Source: AP-15 sp963737145
Lineage (GTDB): Bacteria; Pseudomonadota; Alphaproteobacteria; ATCC43930; CGMCC-115725
Assembly (NCBI GenBank): GCA_963737145.1
Contig: CAVTRO010000004.1
Coordinates: 789,868-853,867, forward strand
Length of the DNA stretch: 64,000 nucleotides
Direction: 5' to 3'
Both the position numbers and the translations under genes were made by a program. The notes beneath the pieces were generated by a model. It had not been told where the DNA came from, did not search any database, and saw only the letters and a list, made by a program, of their open reading frames with translations. Shown here piece after piece: positions 8,919-17,868 of the stretch. Within the stretch, counting starts at the first letter, position 1. Each line of letters opens with the position of its first letter.

Positions 8919-9703
8919 GTCGATCCGAGGATCGGGGTCAACCTGGTATGGGATGCAATCGTGGGTAAGCCGCGCGCTGCCAACGGGATCTTGCCCGTGA
9001 CCCCCGTCGATTATGTGTCCTACTCGGCATGTGATTCGCTGGTTTCGAACCCTGAGCAGAAGCTCCCGCAAGCGCTTATTTATTTGCAGTCGCAAATGAA
9101 GCCGAAAGACGGCGTTTCCGGGAAGCGCGTGTTTATTGGCGAATACGGTTTCCTGCCGACCGCTACACGCCACAGGAACAGGACAACCTGTCCCGCCGGG
9201 TGATGCAGAATCGGGCTCGAATGGGGATGCCCGTTCGCCCTTTATTGGGAGATATACAACAACGAGGTCAGGGATGGCCGGCAGCGCGGATTTTGGCTAA
9301 TCGACAACGAGGGCCGCAGCAGCCGGTCTATTACACGCTCCAGAAATATTATGAAGAAGCGCGAGTCTGGGTGAGCGACTTCCTCGGCCAGCGGCAGCGG
9401 CTTCCGACCTCGATGGAGTTCGACGGAGCTGCCGTGAAGTGGACTGCAATAGCTGCAATAAATGACGATGTCACGCGCGTGAGCAGCGTCGCCAATTCGC
9501 AACCAGTGGCCTCGGACGACCCGGTGGCAAAACCTTCGGACCCGGTTTTTGTGGTCACTTTCCGCGCCGGAAACAACTCGGGTTGCCTAGAAATTAGCCA
9601 ATATCGTGAAATCGGCGAGCGGGCGTTGACTGACGCGGTGATCCGAGAAAAAGAGAATTGCCCGGTTACTACACAACTCACCGGTTTGCCATGCAGTCCG
9701 TAG
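8919..9703 (+). pseudogene. Decayed TIM-barrel glycoside-hydrolase-like gene, 3' part
   Basis: Protein-like sequence is spread over three frames. It reads IGVNLVWDAIVGKPRAA, TPVDYVSYSACDSLV, KRVFIGEYGF, then with a base restored near 9153 ADRYTPQEQDNLSRRV. With a base removed near 9211 it continues GCPFALYWEIYNNEVRDG and FWLIDNEG, and with a base restored near 9315 QPVYYTLQKYYEEARVWV. The IGEYG strand and the W-E-Y-N-N / D-N-E-G / YYTLQKYY ending resemble C-terminal strands of retaining glycoside hydrolases. This is a resemblance, not a family assignment. No N-terminal half or start region is visible upstream of 8919, so the gene appears truncated as well as frameshifted. Its GC content is below that of most neighbours. 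Confidence 0.5.
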
Positions 9704-9830
9704 CGTCATCCCGGAGGTGGTATGGCGCTTGCTAGCTCAGAGGAGGGGGAAGTGCTGGCAACAGCTCGAAATAGAACCGCAGGGTCAGGTCTTCTGACCA
9801 GCGCGAAGTGAGGATTCGAAAGGCTTTGAT

Positions 9831-11102
9831 ATGAGGCAGATCAACTGCAGCTTCGTCTTGGGTGCCGCCCTGGCTTCAGTGTTGCTCGGCGGTATCGGCT
9901 CTGGATCGGCAGAGGAGAAGGCCGAGCAGCCTGCCGCAGGCGAAACCCCGGCCGCACCGGCCGCACCGGCCGCACCGACGGCATTGACGACACCGTCTCT
10001 GACCGGCCCCCTTGCGGGCAACCCAAATCCGATCAACTTCGAGGCCGGCCCGCTCGGCCCGGTTTATTTGACCGGGATCGTCAGCGGCCTCGCGCTCTGG
10101 CAGAACAACCCGTTTCCCGGAGATCAGCGCTCGCTCCGAAGTCTGAGCAATGGCCAATTTATCTTTCAAAAAACCGACGGATTTTTGCAGTATTACGTGC
10201 AGGCTGGAGCCTACACGATACCGGCGCTCGGCACGCCCTATTTCAATACTCCGAAGGCCACCGGCGACTTCTTCTCCGCCTTGCCGCTCGCAAACCTGAA
10301 GCTCGCGCCAACAGAGGCGATTTCGGTCCAGGGCGGCAAATTGCCGACCCTGATAGGAGCCGAATACACGTTCACGTTTCAGAACATGAATATCGAGCGC
10401 GGCCTCTTGTGGAACCAGGAACCAGCCATCAGCCGCGGCGCTCAGCTCAACTACACCGTCGATCCCCTCGCTTTCTCATTCTCGTGGAATGACGGATTTT
10501 ACTCGAATCAGTTCACGTGGCTCACAGGGTCGCTGGCCTACACCCTCGATAAAGCGAACACCTTCACCATAGCTGCCGGCGGCAACTATGCGCATTCTAC
10601 GAAAGTTACGACTACGACCCCTTTCAATTTGACGACAGCCACACCTTTGTTTCAGAACAACGAAACGATTTTGAATGTTATTTATACCTATAATTCCGCA
10701 CCGTGGACGGTCACGCCGTATTTCCAGTACACAAATGTGCCGGGGAATTCGTCACCGCCGTTCAACACCTTTTCCTCGGCATCGACCTATGGCGGGGCGA
10801 TACTGGTGAATTATTTCTTTCCCGAGGATTCGTGGTTGCCGGGGTTCAGTCTGCCGGTTCGGTTCGAGTATATTTCGAGCACGGGCAGCGTCGCGAATGG
10901 CGCACCCAGCCTGATCTATGGTCCTGGCAGCAGTGCATGGTCGGTCACCGTGACCCCGACATATCAGTACGGGATCTACTTCGCGCGTGCCGAGTTCTCC
11001 CATGTCGGAACGAGCAGCACGACACCCGGTTTCGCGCTCGGCCCGACCTTCGGCAATACGACGCAGACCCGCTTTATGTTCGAAACCGGCGTTCTGTTCT
11101 GA
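9831..11102 (+). CDS. Outer-membrane beta-barrel (porin-like) protein
   Basis: A 423-residue exported protein. It has a signal peptide (MRQINCSFVLGAALASVLLGG, cleavage near GSAEE), a low-complexity Ala/Pro linker (about residues 35-55), then alternating aromatic strands typical of an outer-membrane barrel (for example FLQYYVQAGAYTIPALGTPY, TYQYGIYFARAEFSHVG). It ends in a terminal Phe (RFMFETGVLF), the usual BAM recognition ending. The profile fits the putative beta-barrel porin group (OmpL/BBP2-like). The DNA is less GC-rich and codon choice is looser than in flanking genes, which suggests a different history. It is transcribed convergently with the AsnB gene and has no operon partner. Confidence 0.75.
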   Translation: MRQINCSFVLGAALASVLLGGIGSGSAEEKAEQPAAGETPAAPAAPAAPTALTTPSLTGPLAGNPNPINFEAGPLGPVYLTGIVSGLALWQNNPFPGDQRSLRSLSNGQFIFQKTDGFLQYYVQAGAYTIPALGTPYFNTPKATGDFFSALPLANLKLAPTEAISVQGGKLPTLIGAEYTFTFQNMNIERGLLWNQEPAISRGAQLNYTVDPLAFSFSWNDGFYSNQFTWLTGSLAYTLDKANTFTIAAGGNYAHSTKVTTTTPFNLTTATPLFQNNETILNVIYTYNSAPWTVTPYFQYTNVPGNSSPPFNTFSSASTYGGAILVNYFFPEDSWLPGFSLPVRFEYISSTGSVANGAPSLIYGPGSSAWSVTVTPTYQYGIYFARAEFSHVGTSSTTPGFALGPTFGNTTQTRFMFETGVLF

Positions 11103-11137
11103 GCCGGCCCCAGCCGCTTTGGCTTTAATCTCGCCGG

Positions 11138-12916
11138 TCACCCGCAATCGCCCAGCGCGGCCATCGTGTCCTGCGGCAATGGGGCGCGCTCGATGTGGCG
11201 GCGATGCCAGAGCGCGTAGAAGAGCAGGTTCCAGGCGGCGCGGGCGGTCCGCCTGCCGCCGGGGGCAGCGAACAGGCGCTCGACCGCATCGGGGCGGCAG
11301 ATTTCGCGCACCGCGCTTGAACGAGAGACAAGCGGACCGAGATCGGCGCCTCGACGCGCAATCCATTGCGCGACCGGAACTGTGAAGCCGCGCTTGCGGC
11401 TGAAGGGCTGCATGTCGGGCAGGCGATCGGCAAGCCAGCGGCGCAACAGCCATTTGCCGAACCCGCGCCTGACCTTGAGCTCGTCCGGCAGACGAAAGAT
11501 GAGCGCCGCCAGCTCGGTATCGAGATAGGGCGTACGGCCTTCGGTGCTGTGCGCCATCAGGCAGCGATCCAGTTTGACCAACAGGTCGTTCGGCAGCCAA
11601 TCAGCGCAGTCGACCGCTTGCGCGACCTGCAACGGAGTTCGCCGGCGATCGCTGTTGCGGATCTCGGCCGCAGCTATGCCGTCGCGCCAGCCGGCGATCT
11701 CGCTTCGCAATATCCCGAGCCCGTCGAGCACGCCGCGCGCCCGCGGCGCCCGCCCGCCCGCCCACCATGGGCGCATTGCGCTGCGATAGCGTCCATACCC
11801 GGCGAACAGCTCGTCACCGCCCTCGCCAGTGAGAATCACTTTGAGACCGGCTTCATGCGCGGCGCGGGCAAGAGCCCAGGTCGGCAGGATCGCATAATCG
11901 GCGGCCGGGTCGTCGACCGCCGAGACGATCTCGGGCAGCAGTCTCCAGAAGTCAGCTTCATCAAACACGAGCTCGACATGCTCGGCTCCGACCGAAGCAG
12001 CAGCGGCGCGCGCGGCCGGACGCTCATCTGCGACCTCGCTCGCCGCGAAGCCGATCGTGAACGCCTTCACGGGGCGCGCGGCAAGCCGCGCCATCATCAT
12101 GAGCACCACCGTCGAATCGATGCCGCCCGAGAGAAATATGCCGAACGGCACGTCCGAGCGCTGGTGCAGGCGGACGCTCTCCAAAAGGGCGGCGTCCAAC
12201 CGGGCGAGCGCCTCTAATTCCCCGAGCTGCAGCGGCCCCCCATCGGGCAGCGCTGCGCGGCGGCGGCGCTCGACGATGCGCCCCCGGCGCACCACGACCA
12301 TCTCTCCAGGGAGCACTCGATTGATCCCGGCGAAGATCGTCTCACGGCCGGTGGTGAACTGCATCTGCAGCAGCTCGTTGCGCGCCGACCGGACGAGCTG
12401 CGGGGCGACGATGCCGGCCTCGATCAGCGCGCCCGGCTCCGAGGCGAAGGCAAAGGCGCGCGGCGCTTCGGCGTAATAAAGGGGCTTGATGCCGAACGGA
12501 TCGCGGGTGAGGATCAGGTGGCCGGCTGACGGGTCGTGCAGCGCAATCGCGTACATGCCCCGCAAATGCACGGTGAAGTCGAGGCCGTATTGGCGGTAAA
12601 GGTGCAGCGGCAGCTCGCAATCCGACTGCGTCGACAAAGCCGCCGAGCGGGCGCTGCCGAGGCCGGCGCGCAGCTCGACGTAATTGTAGATCTCGCCATT
12701 GGCGATCAGCGCCGCGCCACCCGGCTCGTAGAGAGGCTGGTCGCCGGTCGCGAGATCGATGATGGCGAGCCGGGTCTGGACCATCCCGACGTCGCCCGAT
12801 CGGTACCGGCCATCGCCATCCGGACCCCGGTGGCGCAGCACGTCCGCCATGGCACGCAGCGGCGCCGGCGGCGGGGCCGCGCCGTCATATGTCATCAGCC
12901 CGGCGATCCCGCACAT
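11138..12916 (-). CDS. asnB: Asparagine synthase (glutamine-hydrolysing), glycan-cluster amidotransferase
   Basis: 592 residues starting at ATG 12916, so that Cys2 is the N-terminal nucleophile (MCGIAGLMTYDG) of the class II glutaminase domain. The start also overlaps the previous gene's stop (TGATG). Glutaminase landmarks are LRHRGPDGDGRY, RLAIIDL and NGEIYNY. The synthetase domain carries the PP-loop FLSGGIDSTVV and GEGGDELFAGYGRY. Family enzymes convert Asp to Asn or amidate sugars and peptides. As the last gene of a glycosyltransferase operon it more likely acts in polysaccharide assembly than in amino-acid supply. That role is inferred from context. Confidence 0.9.
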   Translation of the reverse strand: MCGIAGLMTYDGAAPPPAPLRAMADVLRHRGPDGDGRYRSGDVGMVQTRLAIIDLATGDQPLYEPGGAALIANGEIYNYVELRAGLGSARSAALSTQSDCELPLHLYRQYGLDFTVHLRGMYAIALHDPSAGHLILTRDPFGIKPLYYAEAPRAFAFASEPGALIEAGIVAPQLVRSARNELLQMQFTTGRETIFAGINRVLPGEMVVVRRGRIVERRRRAALPDGGPLQLGELEALARLDAALLESVRLHQRSDVPFGIFLSGGIDSTVVLMMMARLAARPVKAFTIGFAASEVADERPAARAAAASVGAEHVELVFDEADFWRLLPEIVSAVDDPAADYAILPTWALARAAHEAGLKVILTGEGGDELFAGYGRYRSAMRPWWAGGRAPRARGVLDGLGILRSEIAGWRDGIAAAEIRNSDRRRTPLQVAQAVDCADWLPNDLLVKLDRCLMAHSTEGRTPYLDTELAALIFRLPDELKVRRGFGKWLLRRWLADRLPDMQPFSRKRGFTVPVAQWIARRGADLGPLVSRSSAVREICRPDAVERLFAAPGGRRTARAAWNLLFYALWHRRHIERAPLPQDTMAALGDCG

Positions 12917-13947
12917 CAGCGTGTCACTTGATCGAAGAAATTGCGGTAGCCGGCGACGACGATCGGCTCGGTGAACTCGGCTTCGTAGACCCGGCGGCCC
13001 GCTTTCCCGAGTTTCGCACGCAGCGCGGGATCCGCGCAAACACGCTCGATCGCTTGCGCGAGCGCTCGCGGGCCGCCGCCGGGGCTGCCGGGAAGCGGCA
13101 CCAGGATGCCGCTTTCGCCATTCCGGATCAGCCCGGCCGGCCCGTCGCTCGCCGTGGCGACGACCGGCAATCCGGCGGACCAGGCCTCGATCACAACATT
13201 GCCGAGCGGTTCGTGCAACGACGGGCAGACGAGAAGATCGGCCGCCGCCAACAAGCGCGGCACGTCCTCGCGCCAGCCAAGGAAGCGAACCCGGCCGACG
13301 ATCCCCAGCCGGGTCGCGAGGCGTTCGAGGCGCGGCCGCAGCGGGCCGTCCCCGGCGATCCACAGCGTGACCTCGCGGGTTGCCGCGAGAGCCTCGAGCA
13401 ACAGCTCAAACCCTTTGTTTGGGTGGAGCCGGCCGAGGGCCAAGGCCAATGGCACCCGGCCCGCCGATGCTCTGCCGCCTGCGGCAGCCGAATCGGGAAC
13501 AAAATTCGGCAGATAAATGATGCGTTCGCTCGGCCAGCCCTTGGCAATCGCGTAATCGACGATGGCGCGGGTGTTTCCGATCAGATAATGGCAGCGGCGA
13601 TAATATTTCAGATCGTAATAACCGCCGAGCCGGGCGACATGCACAAAGTCGCCGCGCGGGCACAGCCGCGTGGCGCGGCTCATCCAGGTCAGCACGATAT
13701 CGGGGCGCCAGGCGGCGATTTCGCGCCGGAACGCAAATCGGGTCGCCAGGTCGAAGATGCCGCCGAAAGCGAATTCGCCGACCCCAACCCCGGCGGCGCG
13801 CAGGCATTGCGCGCGGCGGGAATTGCGGCGGATCAGCACGCGCTGCGGTGCGCCCGCGCGGTGGAGCGCCGCGGCGAGCCGCGTGAAAAAAATCTCCGCT
13901 CCGCCATGCGCCGCACCGGCGATCGCCTGCAGCACCCGCCGGGTCAT
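12916..13947 (-). CDS. Glycosyltransferase, GT4 type
   Basis: 343 residues from ATG 13947, which overlaps the upstream stop as ATGA (earlier in-frame starts would run through the upstream gene). It has a GT-B fold: an N-terminal acceptor domain (VLQAIAGAAHGGAEIFFTRL) and a C-terminal nucleotide-sugar domain with LALGRLHPNKGFELL, RVRFLGWREDVP, and the EX7E-like CPSLHEPLGNVVIEAWSAGL. It is expected to be cytoplasmic and to add a sugar to a lipid-linked or core glycan. The donor cannot be told from sequence. It is the fourth gene of the coupled minus-strand cluster, with asnB following at once. Confidence 0.88.
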   Translation of the reverse strand: MTRRVLQAIAGAAHGGAEIFFTRLAAALHRAGAPQRVLIRRNSRRAQCLRAAGVGVGEFAFGGIFDLATRFAFRREIAAWRPDIVLTWMSRATRLCPRGDFVHVARLGGYYDLKYYRRCHYLIGNTRAIVDYAIAKGWPSERIIYLPNFVPDSAAAGGRASAGRVPLALALGRLHPNKGFELLLEALAATREVTLWIAGDGPLRPRLERLATRLGIVGRVRFLGWREDVPRLLAAADLLVCPSLHEPLGNVVIEAWSAGLPVVATASDGPAGLIRNGESGILVPLPGSPGGGPRALAQAIERVCADPALRAKLGKAGRRVYEAEFTEPIVVAGYRNFFDQVTR

Positions 13948-14969
13948 CTCATCAGCGCTTCGAACCTGCCCGCGACGGCGTCCCAGCTCGCTCCGCCCTG
14001 TTTTGCAAGAGCGGCAAGATGCCAGCGCCGCCACAAGCCGTCGTCGCGCAGCGCCGCTATTGCCGCCGCCGCAAATGCGTCGTCATTTTCGGCAACACGA
14101 CCCGTAGCGCCGTCGATGACCCGTTCGGGGGCCGAGCCTAGCGGCTGCACGATCGCCGGCACCCCCATCGCCTGCGCCTCGGCAAGCGCGAGGCAGAATG
14201 TCTCCCCGGGGTCGCCGCGGTAGAGCATGATCCTGGCGCCGGACAGCGCTGCCGCCAATTCGGCGCGGCCAACCGGCGCGAAGCGGCGTATCCGGTGAGC
14301 GGCGAGGCTGCCGGCCCGACCCAGCACCTCATCCATTCGCGGCGCCCGGGCCGAGCCGTAGACCCTCTCTCCGGCATAAATGTGCAATTCCGCCTCCGGC
14401 ACTGCCGGCGCGATGCGCGCTATCCACATGTCGAGCAGCCAATCGAGCCCGCGCAGCGGGTTCGAGGTAAAAATTGCCCGCGGCGGCGGCGGCTCGCGCG
14501 GCGCCGCCGAGCGGAATCGATCGAGCACGCCATAGGGTATGGTCTCGCGCCCGCCGCAGGGCAGCCAATCAGGTACGGTTGCCGCGTGATAGCTTCCGGT
14601 TGTGATCAGGATCGGACGATACCGGGCGAGTCGCCAGAGATTTCGCGGCTTTTTCAGATAACCCGCAGGATTGTGGAGCCAGAAGAGCCGCCGCCTCGCC
14701 TTTCGGACGAGCCCGATGACGCGGTGCCCGCGATTGCCGATGTAAAGATCACAGTTCGACGGTATTTCGCCCCAAAGCGGCGCCCAGTGCACCCCGTTGT
14801 GGCAGAGCGGGGCGAGGCAGCGGTTGCGCACCGCAACCCGATGGCCGCGTTGCGCCAAGGCTTCGGCGAGCGCCGCGAACGCTGTCTCCGCACCGCCGAG
14901 CGGCCCCCGCTCCGCCGTCGTCCCGTCAAACGCGATCCCGTCATCGGCCATCACGACCTCAGCCATCAC
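13944..14969 (-). CDS. Glycosyltransferase, GT4-like
   Basis: 341 residues, GT-B type. The N-terminal part contains GPLGGAETAFAALAEALAQR, the typical glycine-rich acceptor loop. The C-terminal half has FTSNPLRGLDWLLD, ELHIYAGERVYG and the donor-site segment GDPGETFCLALAEAQAMG. The start at 14969 lies inside the tail of the upstream gene (11-base overlap). MADDGIAFDG at a later ATG is a plausible alternative. Overlaps on both sides indicate translational coupling in the glycan cluster. Specificity is unknown. Confidence 0.83.
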   Translation of the reverse strand: MMAEVVMADDGIAFDGTTAERGPLGGAETAFAALAEALAQRGHRVAVRNRCLAPLCHNGVHWAPLWGEIPSNCDLYIGNRGHRVIGLVRKARRRLFWLHNPAGYLKKPRNLWRLARYRPILITTGSYHAATVPDWLPCGGRETIPYGVLDRFRSAAPREPPPPRAIFTSNPLRGLDWLLDMWIARIAPAVPEAELHIYAGERVYGSARAPRMDEVLGRAGSLAAHRIRRFAPVGRAELAAALSGARIMLYRGDPGETFCLALAEAQAMGVPAIVQPLGSAPERVIDGATGRVAENDDAFAAAAIAALRDDGLWRRWHLAALAKQGGASWDAVAGRFEALMR

Positions 14970-15825
14970 CCGAGCTTCCCTCCAAGAGTCCCTCTCCGCC
15001 CTTCAGGGGGGAGAGGGAGGGGCCCAACCCGCAGGGTTGGGAGGGTGAGGGCGACGCCGGGACCGGCTCAGCGGGATCGAGCCGGGCCTTCAGGTAGGAG
15101 AGGATCGGGTAGAGCGCGGCGCAGAGCGCGATCAGAAAACCGTAGGGGCCTTCGCGGTACCCTTTCCGAACGACATAGCATTTCCAGAAGCGCGAGACGA
15201 TGCGGCGCAGGTTTTGGCCGTAATTGCCGATGTCGCCGTTTTCCCGCAGATCCTGCGCGCGGGCTGTCGTATAACGGTCGAGGCGCTGCAGCATGTCGGA
15301 AATGTTGCGGTCGACATAGTGGACGAGGCGCGATGCGAGCGTCTCGCCCTGCGGTCCCGACAACGAAACCGTCGGGTGCACCCGCTGATCGCCCCATTTT
15401 TTCGCGCCCTTGCGATAGAGCGCGGCGTGAGCCGACCTGCCGAAGGAGGCGCCCCACCCCCAGCGCACGCGCCGCGCCCCGATGTAGTTGTCGACCGGGA
15501 TGAGGTGCCAGTCGGCGGGCGAGTTTCGGACCACGCGCCGGATTTCGGCGGCGAGGTCTGGTGTCACCCGCTCGTCGGCGTCGATTTCGAAGATCCATTC
15601 ACCGCGGCAGGCCTCGATCCCGGCGTGCCGCCTTGGCCCCTCGCGCGGCCAGGCGCCTTCGACGGTGCGATCGGTGAACCGCAGCGCAATCTCCCGCGAG
15701 CGATCACCGCAGCGGTCGAGCACGACAACGGTCTCGTCGGCAAAACCGAGGCAGGCGAGACAATCGGCGAGCTGGCGTTCTTCGTCATGGGCGACGACCA
15801 ACGCGGAAAGCCGCGGCTCGCTCAC
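14959..15825 (-). CDS. Glycosyltransferase family 2 (LPS core type), C-terminus encoded by a palindromic repeat
   Basis: 288 residues from GTG 15825, which overlaps the stop of the GT9 gene (GTGA). It has a GT-A fold: LSALVVAHDEERQLADCLA at the N-terminus, VVVLDRCGDRSREIA, and the metal-binding EIDADERVTPDL. This pattern is typical of WaaE/KdtX-like core glucosyltransferases, which also carry the later FGRSAHAALYRK and HYVDRNISDMLQRLDRY segments. A C-terminal hydrophobic stretch (GPYGFLIALCAALYPILSYL) may anchor it to the membrane. The last 25 or so residues (Pro/Ser/Gly-rich) are translated from the dispersed repeat at 14989-15050 and are probably not part of the ancestral enzyme. Confidence 0.87.
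   Translation of the reverse strand: MSEPRLSALVVAHDEERQLADCLACLGFADETVVVLDRCGDRSREIALRFTDRTVEGAWPREGPRRHAGIEACRGEWIFEIDADERVTPDLAAEIRRVVRNSPADWHLIPVDNYIGARRVRWGWGASFGRSAHAALYRKGAKKWGDQRVHPTVSLSGPQGETLASRLVHYVDRNISDMLQRLDRYTTARAQDLRENGDIGNYGQNLRRIVSRFWKCYVVRKGYREGPYGFLIALCAALYPILSYLKARLDPAEPVPASPSPSQPCGLGPSLSPLKGGEGLLEGSSGDG
14989..15050. repeat. Dispersed two-hairpin repeat, copy R1
   Basis: An outer hairpin CCCTCTCC...GGAGAGGG with TTCA loop is followed by an inner perfect 8-bp stem, CCCAACCC/GGGTTGGG (15023-15030 with 15034-15041, loop GCA), then GGGTGAGG. The same architecture recurs near 52.3, 55.5 and 63.9 kb with a different but still paired inner stem. Confidence 0.85.
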
Positions 15826-16781
15826 GCCGCGGCGCTCTCGACCGAATGCCACAACCGGCGCGCCGCCGCCTCGGCGGCATCGACGGAGAGGCCATCCATC
15901 AACGTGCCGGCGGTCCGGTGGTCGAAGCCCGGGCCGAACATCGCCTCGGGCGGGTCCGCCGAGCGGACCCATGCGGTCCGCCGGCCCCACGGCGCATACT
16001 GCGCGACGGGGCTGGGGCCGAACAGCCCCAGGGTCGGCGTCCCCGAGGCCGCGGCGATGTGCATCAGCCCGGTATCGTTGCCGATGAACATCGCGCAGCG
16101 CCGCAGCACCGCGGCGGCGGTCAAGAGATCGATGCGGCCGACGAGGTCGACCCGCCGCTCCGGAGGGAGCGCCGCCAGGAGGGGCTCGGCCAGCTCGCGT
16201 TCATGCGTTGCGGCCAGCACCGCGACGCGGCTTCCGGGCAGCGGGCCGCCCGCGGCAGTAAGACGCATGGCGAGGTCGGCAAAACGCTCTGTCCGCCATT
16301 GCTTGGCGAGCCAATTCGCTGCCGGGCCGATCGCCAACACCGGGGCGCCCGGAGAGATCAACGCGCCCGCCATCCGTTCGTGGTGCGACGCGGTCCAAAG
16401 GTGCGGGTTCGGCGGAGGATCGAGATCAAAGAGGCGCGCAAGCTGGCGAACGCGATGCTCGCGCGCATCGCCCTTCGCCATGACCTTGCGATATCCGGCG
16501 TACAACAGCCAGGCAAGCGCCGAGCCGCGCAAATCCACGACGAGATCCCAGCGCCGGGTCGCGACAGCGCTGTAAAAGGGCAGCCAATGCAGCGACCAGC
16601 GCCGTTTTTCCACGACGACGATCTGTTCGAGCCCGGGCACCGCCTCGAACAGCGGAGCCGCGACCGGCCCCGCCGCAATCGTCAGCCGCGCCTGCGGATA
16701 GCGCTCGATCAGGTGGCTGAGCAGACCGGTCGACAACACGGCATCGCCGATCCTCGTCGCGGTAACAAACAGGATGTGCAT
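15822..16781 (-). CDS. Glycosyltransferase family 9 (heptosyltransferase-like)
   Basis: 319 residues from ATG 16781 (MHILFVTATRIGDAVLSTGL), the classic GT9 opening. The preceding in-frame ATG at 16829 would add 16 residues that do not fit the family. The GT-B fold continues with RWDLVVDLRGS and the donor-domain signature FIGNDTGLMHIAAASGTPTLGLFG. Family members add heptose or related sugars to the inner LPS core on the cytoplasmic face. It is the first gene of the minus-strand cluster, so the promoter should lie between 16781 and 16861, back to back with ygfZ. Confidence 0.9.
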   Translation of the reverse strand: MHILFVTATRIGDAVLSTGLLSHLIERYPQARLTIAAGPVAAPLFEAVPGLEQIVVVEKRRWSLHWLPFYSAVATRRWDLVVDLRGSALAWLLYAGYRKVMAKGDAREHRVRQLARLFDLDPPPNPHLWTASHHERMAGALISPGAPVLAIGPAANWLAKQWRTERFADLAMRLTAAGGPLPGSRVAVLAATHERELAEPLLAALPPERRVDLVGRIDLLTAAAVLRRCAMFIGNDTGLMHIAAASGTPTLGLFGPSPVAQYAPWGRRTAWVRSADPPEAMFGPGFDHRTAGTLMDGLSVDAAEAAARRLWHSVESAAA

Positions 16782-16860
16782 TTGGCCCGGTCCGGCGGGC
16801 CTTATATGCCGGTCTCCGCCGCTTGCCAAGGAAGCGCTCCGAGCCTAACTCTAGCCGGCC

Positions 16861-17775
16861 ATGGCCGATGCCAGCTTTGTTTTGCTCAAGGATCGAGGCA
16901 TTCTCGCGGTCTCCGGGCCCGATCGCCGCCCGTTTTTGCAGGGGCTCGTTTCGAACGACGTCGAGAAGGTGTCTCCCACGGCGGCCCGCTATGCGGCGTT
17001 TCTCACGGCCCAGGGCAAATACCTCTTCGATTTCATGATGATCGCAGCGGGCGAATCGATCTGGCTCGACGCGGAGGCCGCCCGCCTCGGCGATCTGAAG
17101 CGGCGGCTGTCCATGTATCGGCTGCGCGCGAAGGTCACACTCGATGAGCAATCCGGCCTTTGCGTAGCTGCAGTATTCGGAGCGGAGGCGCCGGCCGCCC
17201 TCGGACTGCCGAACGAGCCCGGAGCGGCCCGGCCGTTCGGTTCGGGCATCGCGTTCGTCGATCCGCGGCTGGCGGCCCTCAGCGCGCGCGCCATTCTGCC
17301 GCTCGAGGGGACACGGGCATCGCTCGGCAATGCCGGCATTTCAGAAACCGGTTTCGACAGCTACGACCGGCTGCGCCTGTCGCTCGGCATCCCCGATGGC
17401 AGCCGCGATCTGGTGCTGGAGAAATCGATCCTGCTCGAAGCGGGGTTCGACGAACTGAACGGCGTCGACTGGCAGAAGGGCTGTTATATCGGCCAGGAGT
17501 TGACGGCCCGGACGAAGTACCGCGGGCTGATCAAGCGGCGGCTGATGCCCGTAGAGATCGAGGGGCCGGCACCGCCACCAGGAACGATCGTGACTATGGA
17601 TGGTCGCGAAGTCGGCGAAATGCGCTCGAGCCGCGACGGGCTCGGTCTAGCCTTGTTGCGGATCGAACCGGTGCGCGACAGCAAGACGCTCGCAGCGGGC
17701 GACGCAACTCTCATCCCGCTCAGACCCTCCTGGATGCGGCTGGAAAACGACATCCCGCCGCAAATTAATCACTGA
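16861..17775 (+). CDS. ygfZ: Folate-binding Fe-S/tRNA-modification protein YgfZ
   Basis: 304 residues, of the YgfZ/GcvT-like family that helps assemble or repair Fe-S enzymes through folate and affects tRNA thiolation. The defining motif K-G-C-Y-I-G-Q-E is present (KGCYIGQELTARTKYRG, about residues 206-222). Other GcvT-fold landmarks are FLQGLVSNDVEKV and YAAFLTAQGKYLFDF. The start ATG 16861 is the first codon of good family sequence. It is divergent from the glycan cluster and is likely monocistronic. Confidence 0.93.
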   Translation: MADASFVLLKDRGILAVSGPDRRPFLQGLVSNDVEKVSPTAARYAAFLTAQGKYLFDFMMIAAGESIWLDAEAARLGDLKRRLSMYRLRAKVTLDEQSGLCVAAVFGAEAPAALGLPNEPGAARPFGSGIAFVDPRLAALSARAILPLEGTRASLGNAGISETGFDSYDRLRLSLGIPDGSRDLVLEKSILLEAGFDELNGVDWQKGCYIGQELTARTKYRGLIKRRLMPVEIEGPAPPPGTIVTMDGREVGEMRSSRDGLGLALLRIEPVRDSKTLAAGDATLIPLRPSWMRLENDIPPQINH

Positions 17776-17868
17776 CGGAACTCGGCGCGCGCCGGTTGGA
17801 GAACTGGGAAGCGATTCCGTCGCCGGCCTGGGCGCCGCCGCCCGTTACGCGATCCGGGTGCCCGGCCG

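Noticed and set aside
12889..14223. 444-codon plus-strand frame across the glycosyltransferase genes
   Set aside because: It overlaps two clear glycosyltransferases with conserved motifs and coupled starts. The frame itself has no recognisable domain.
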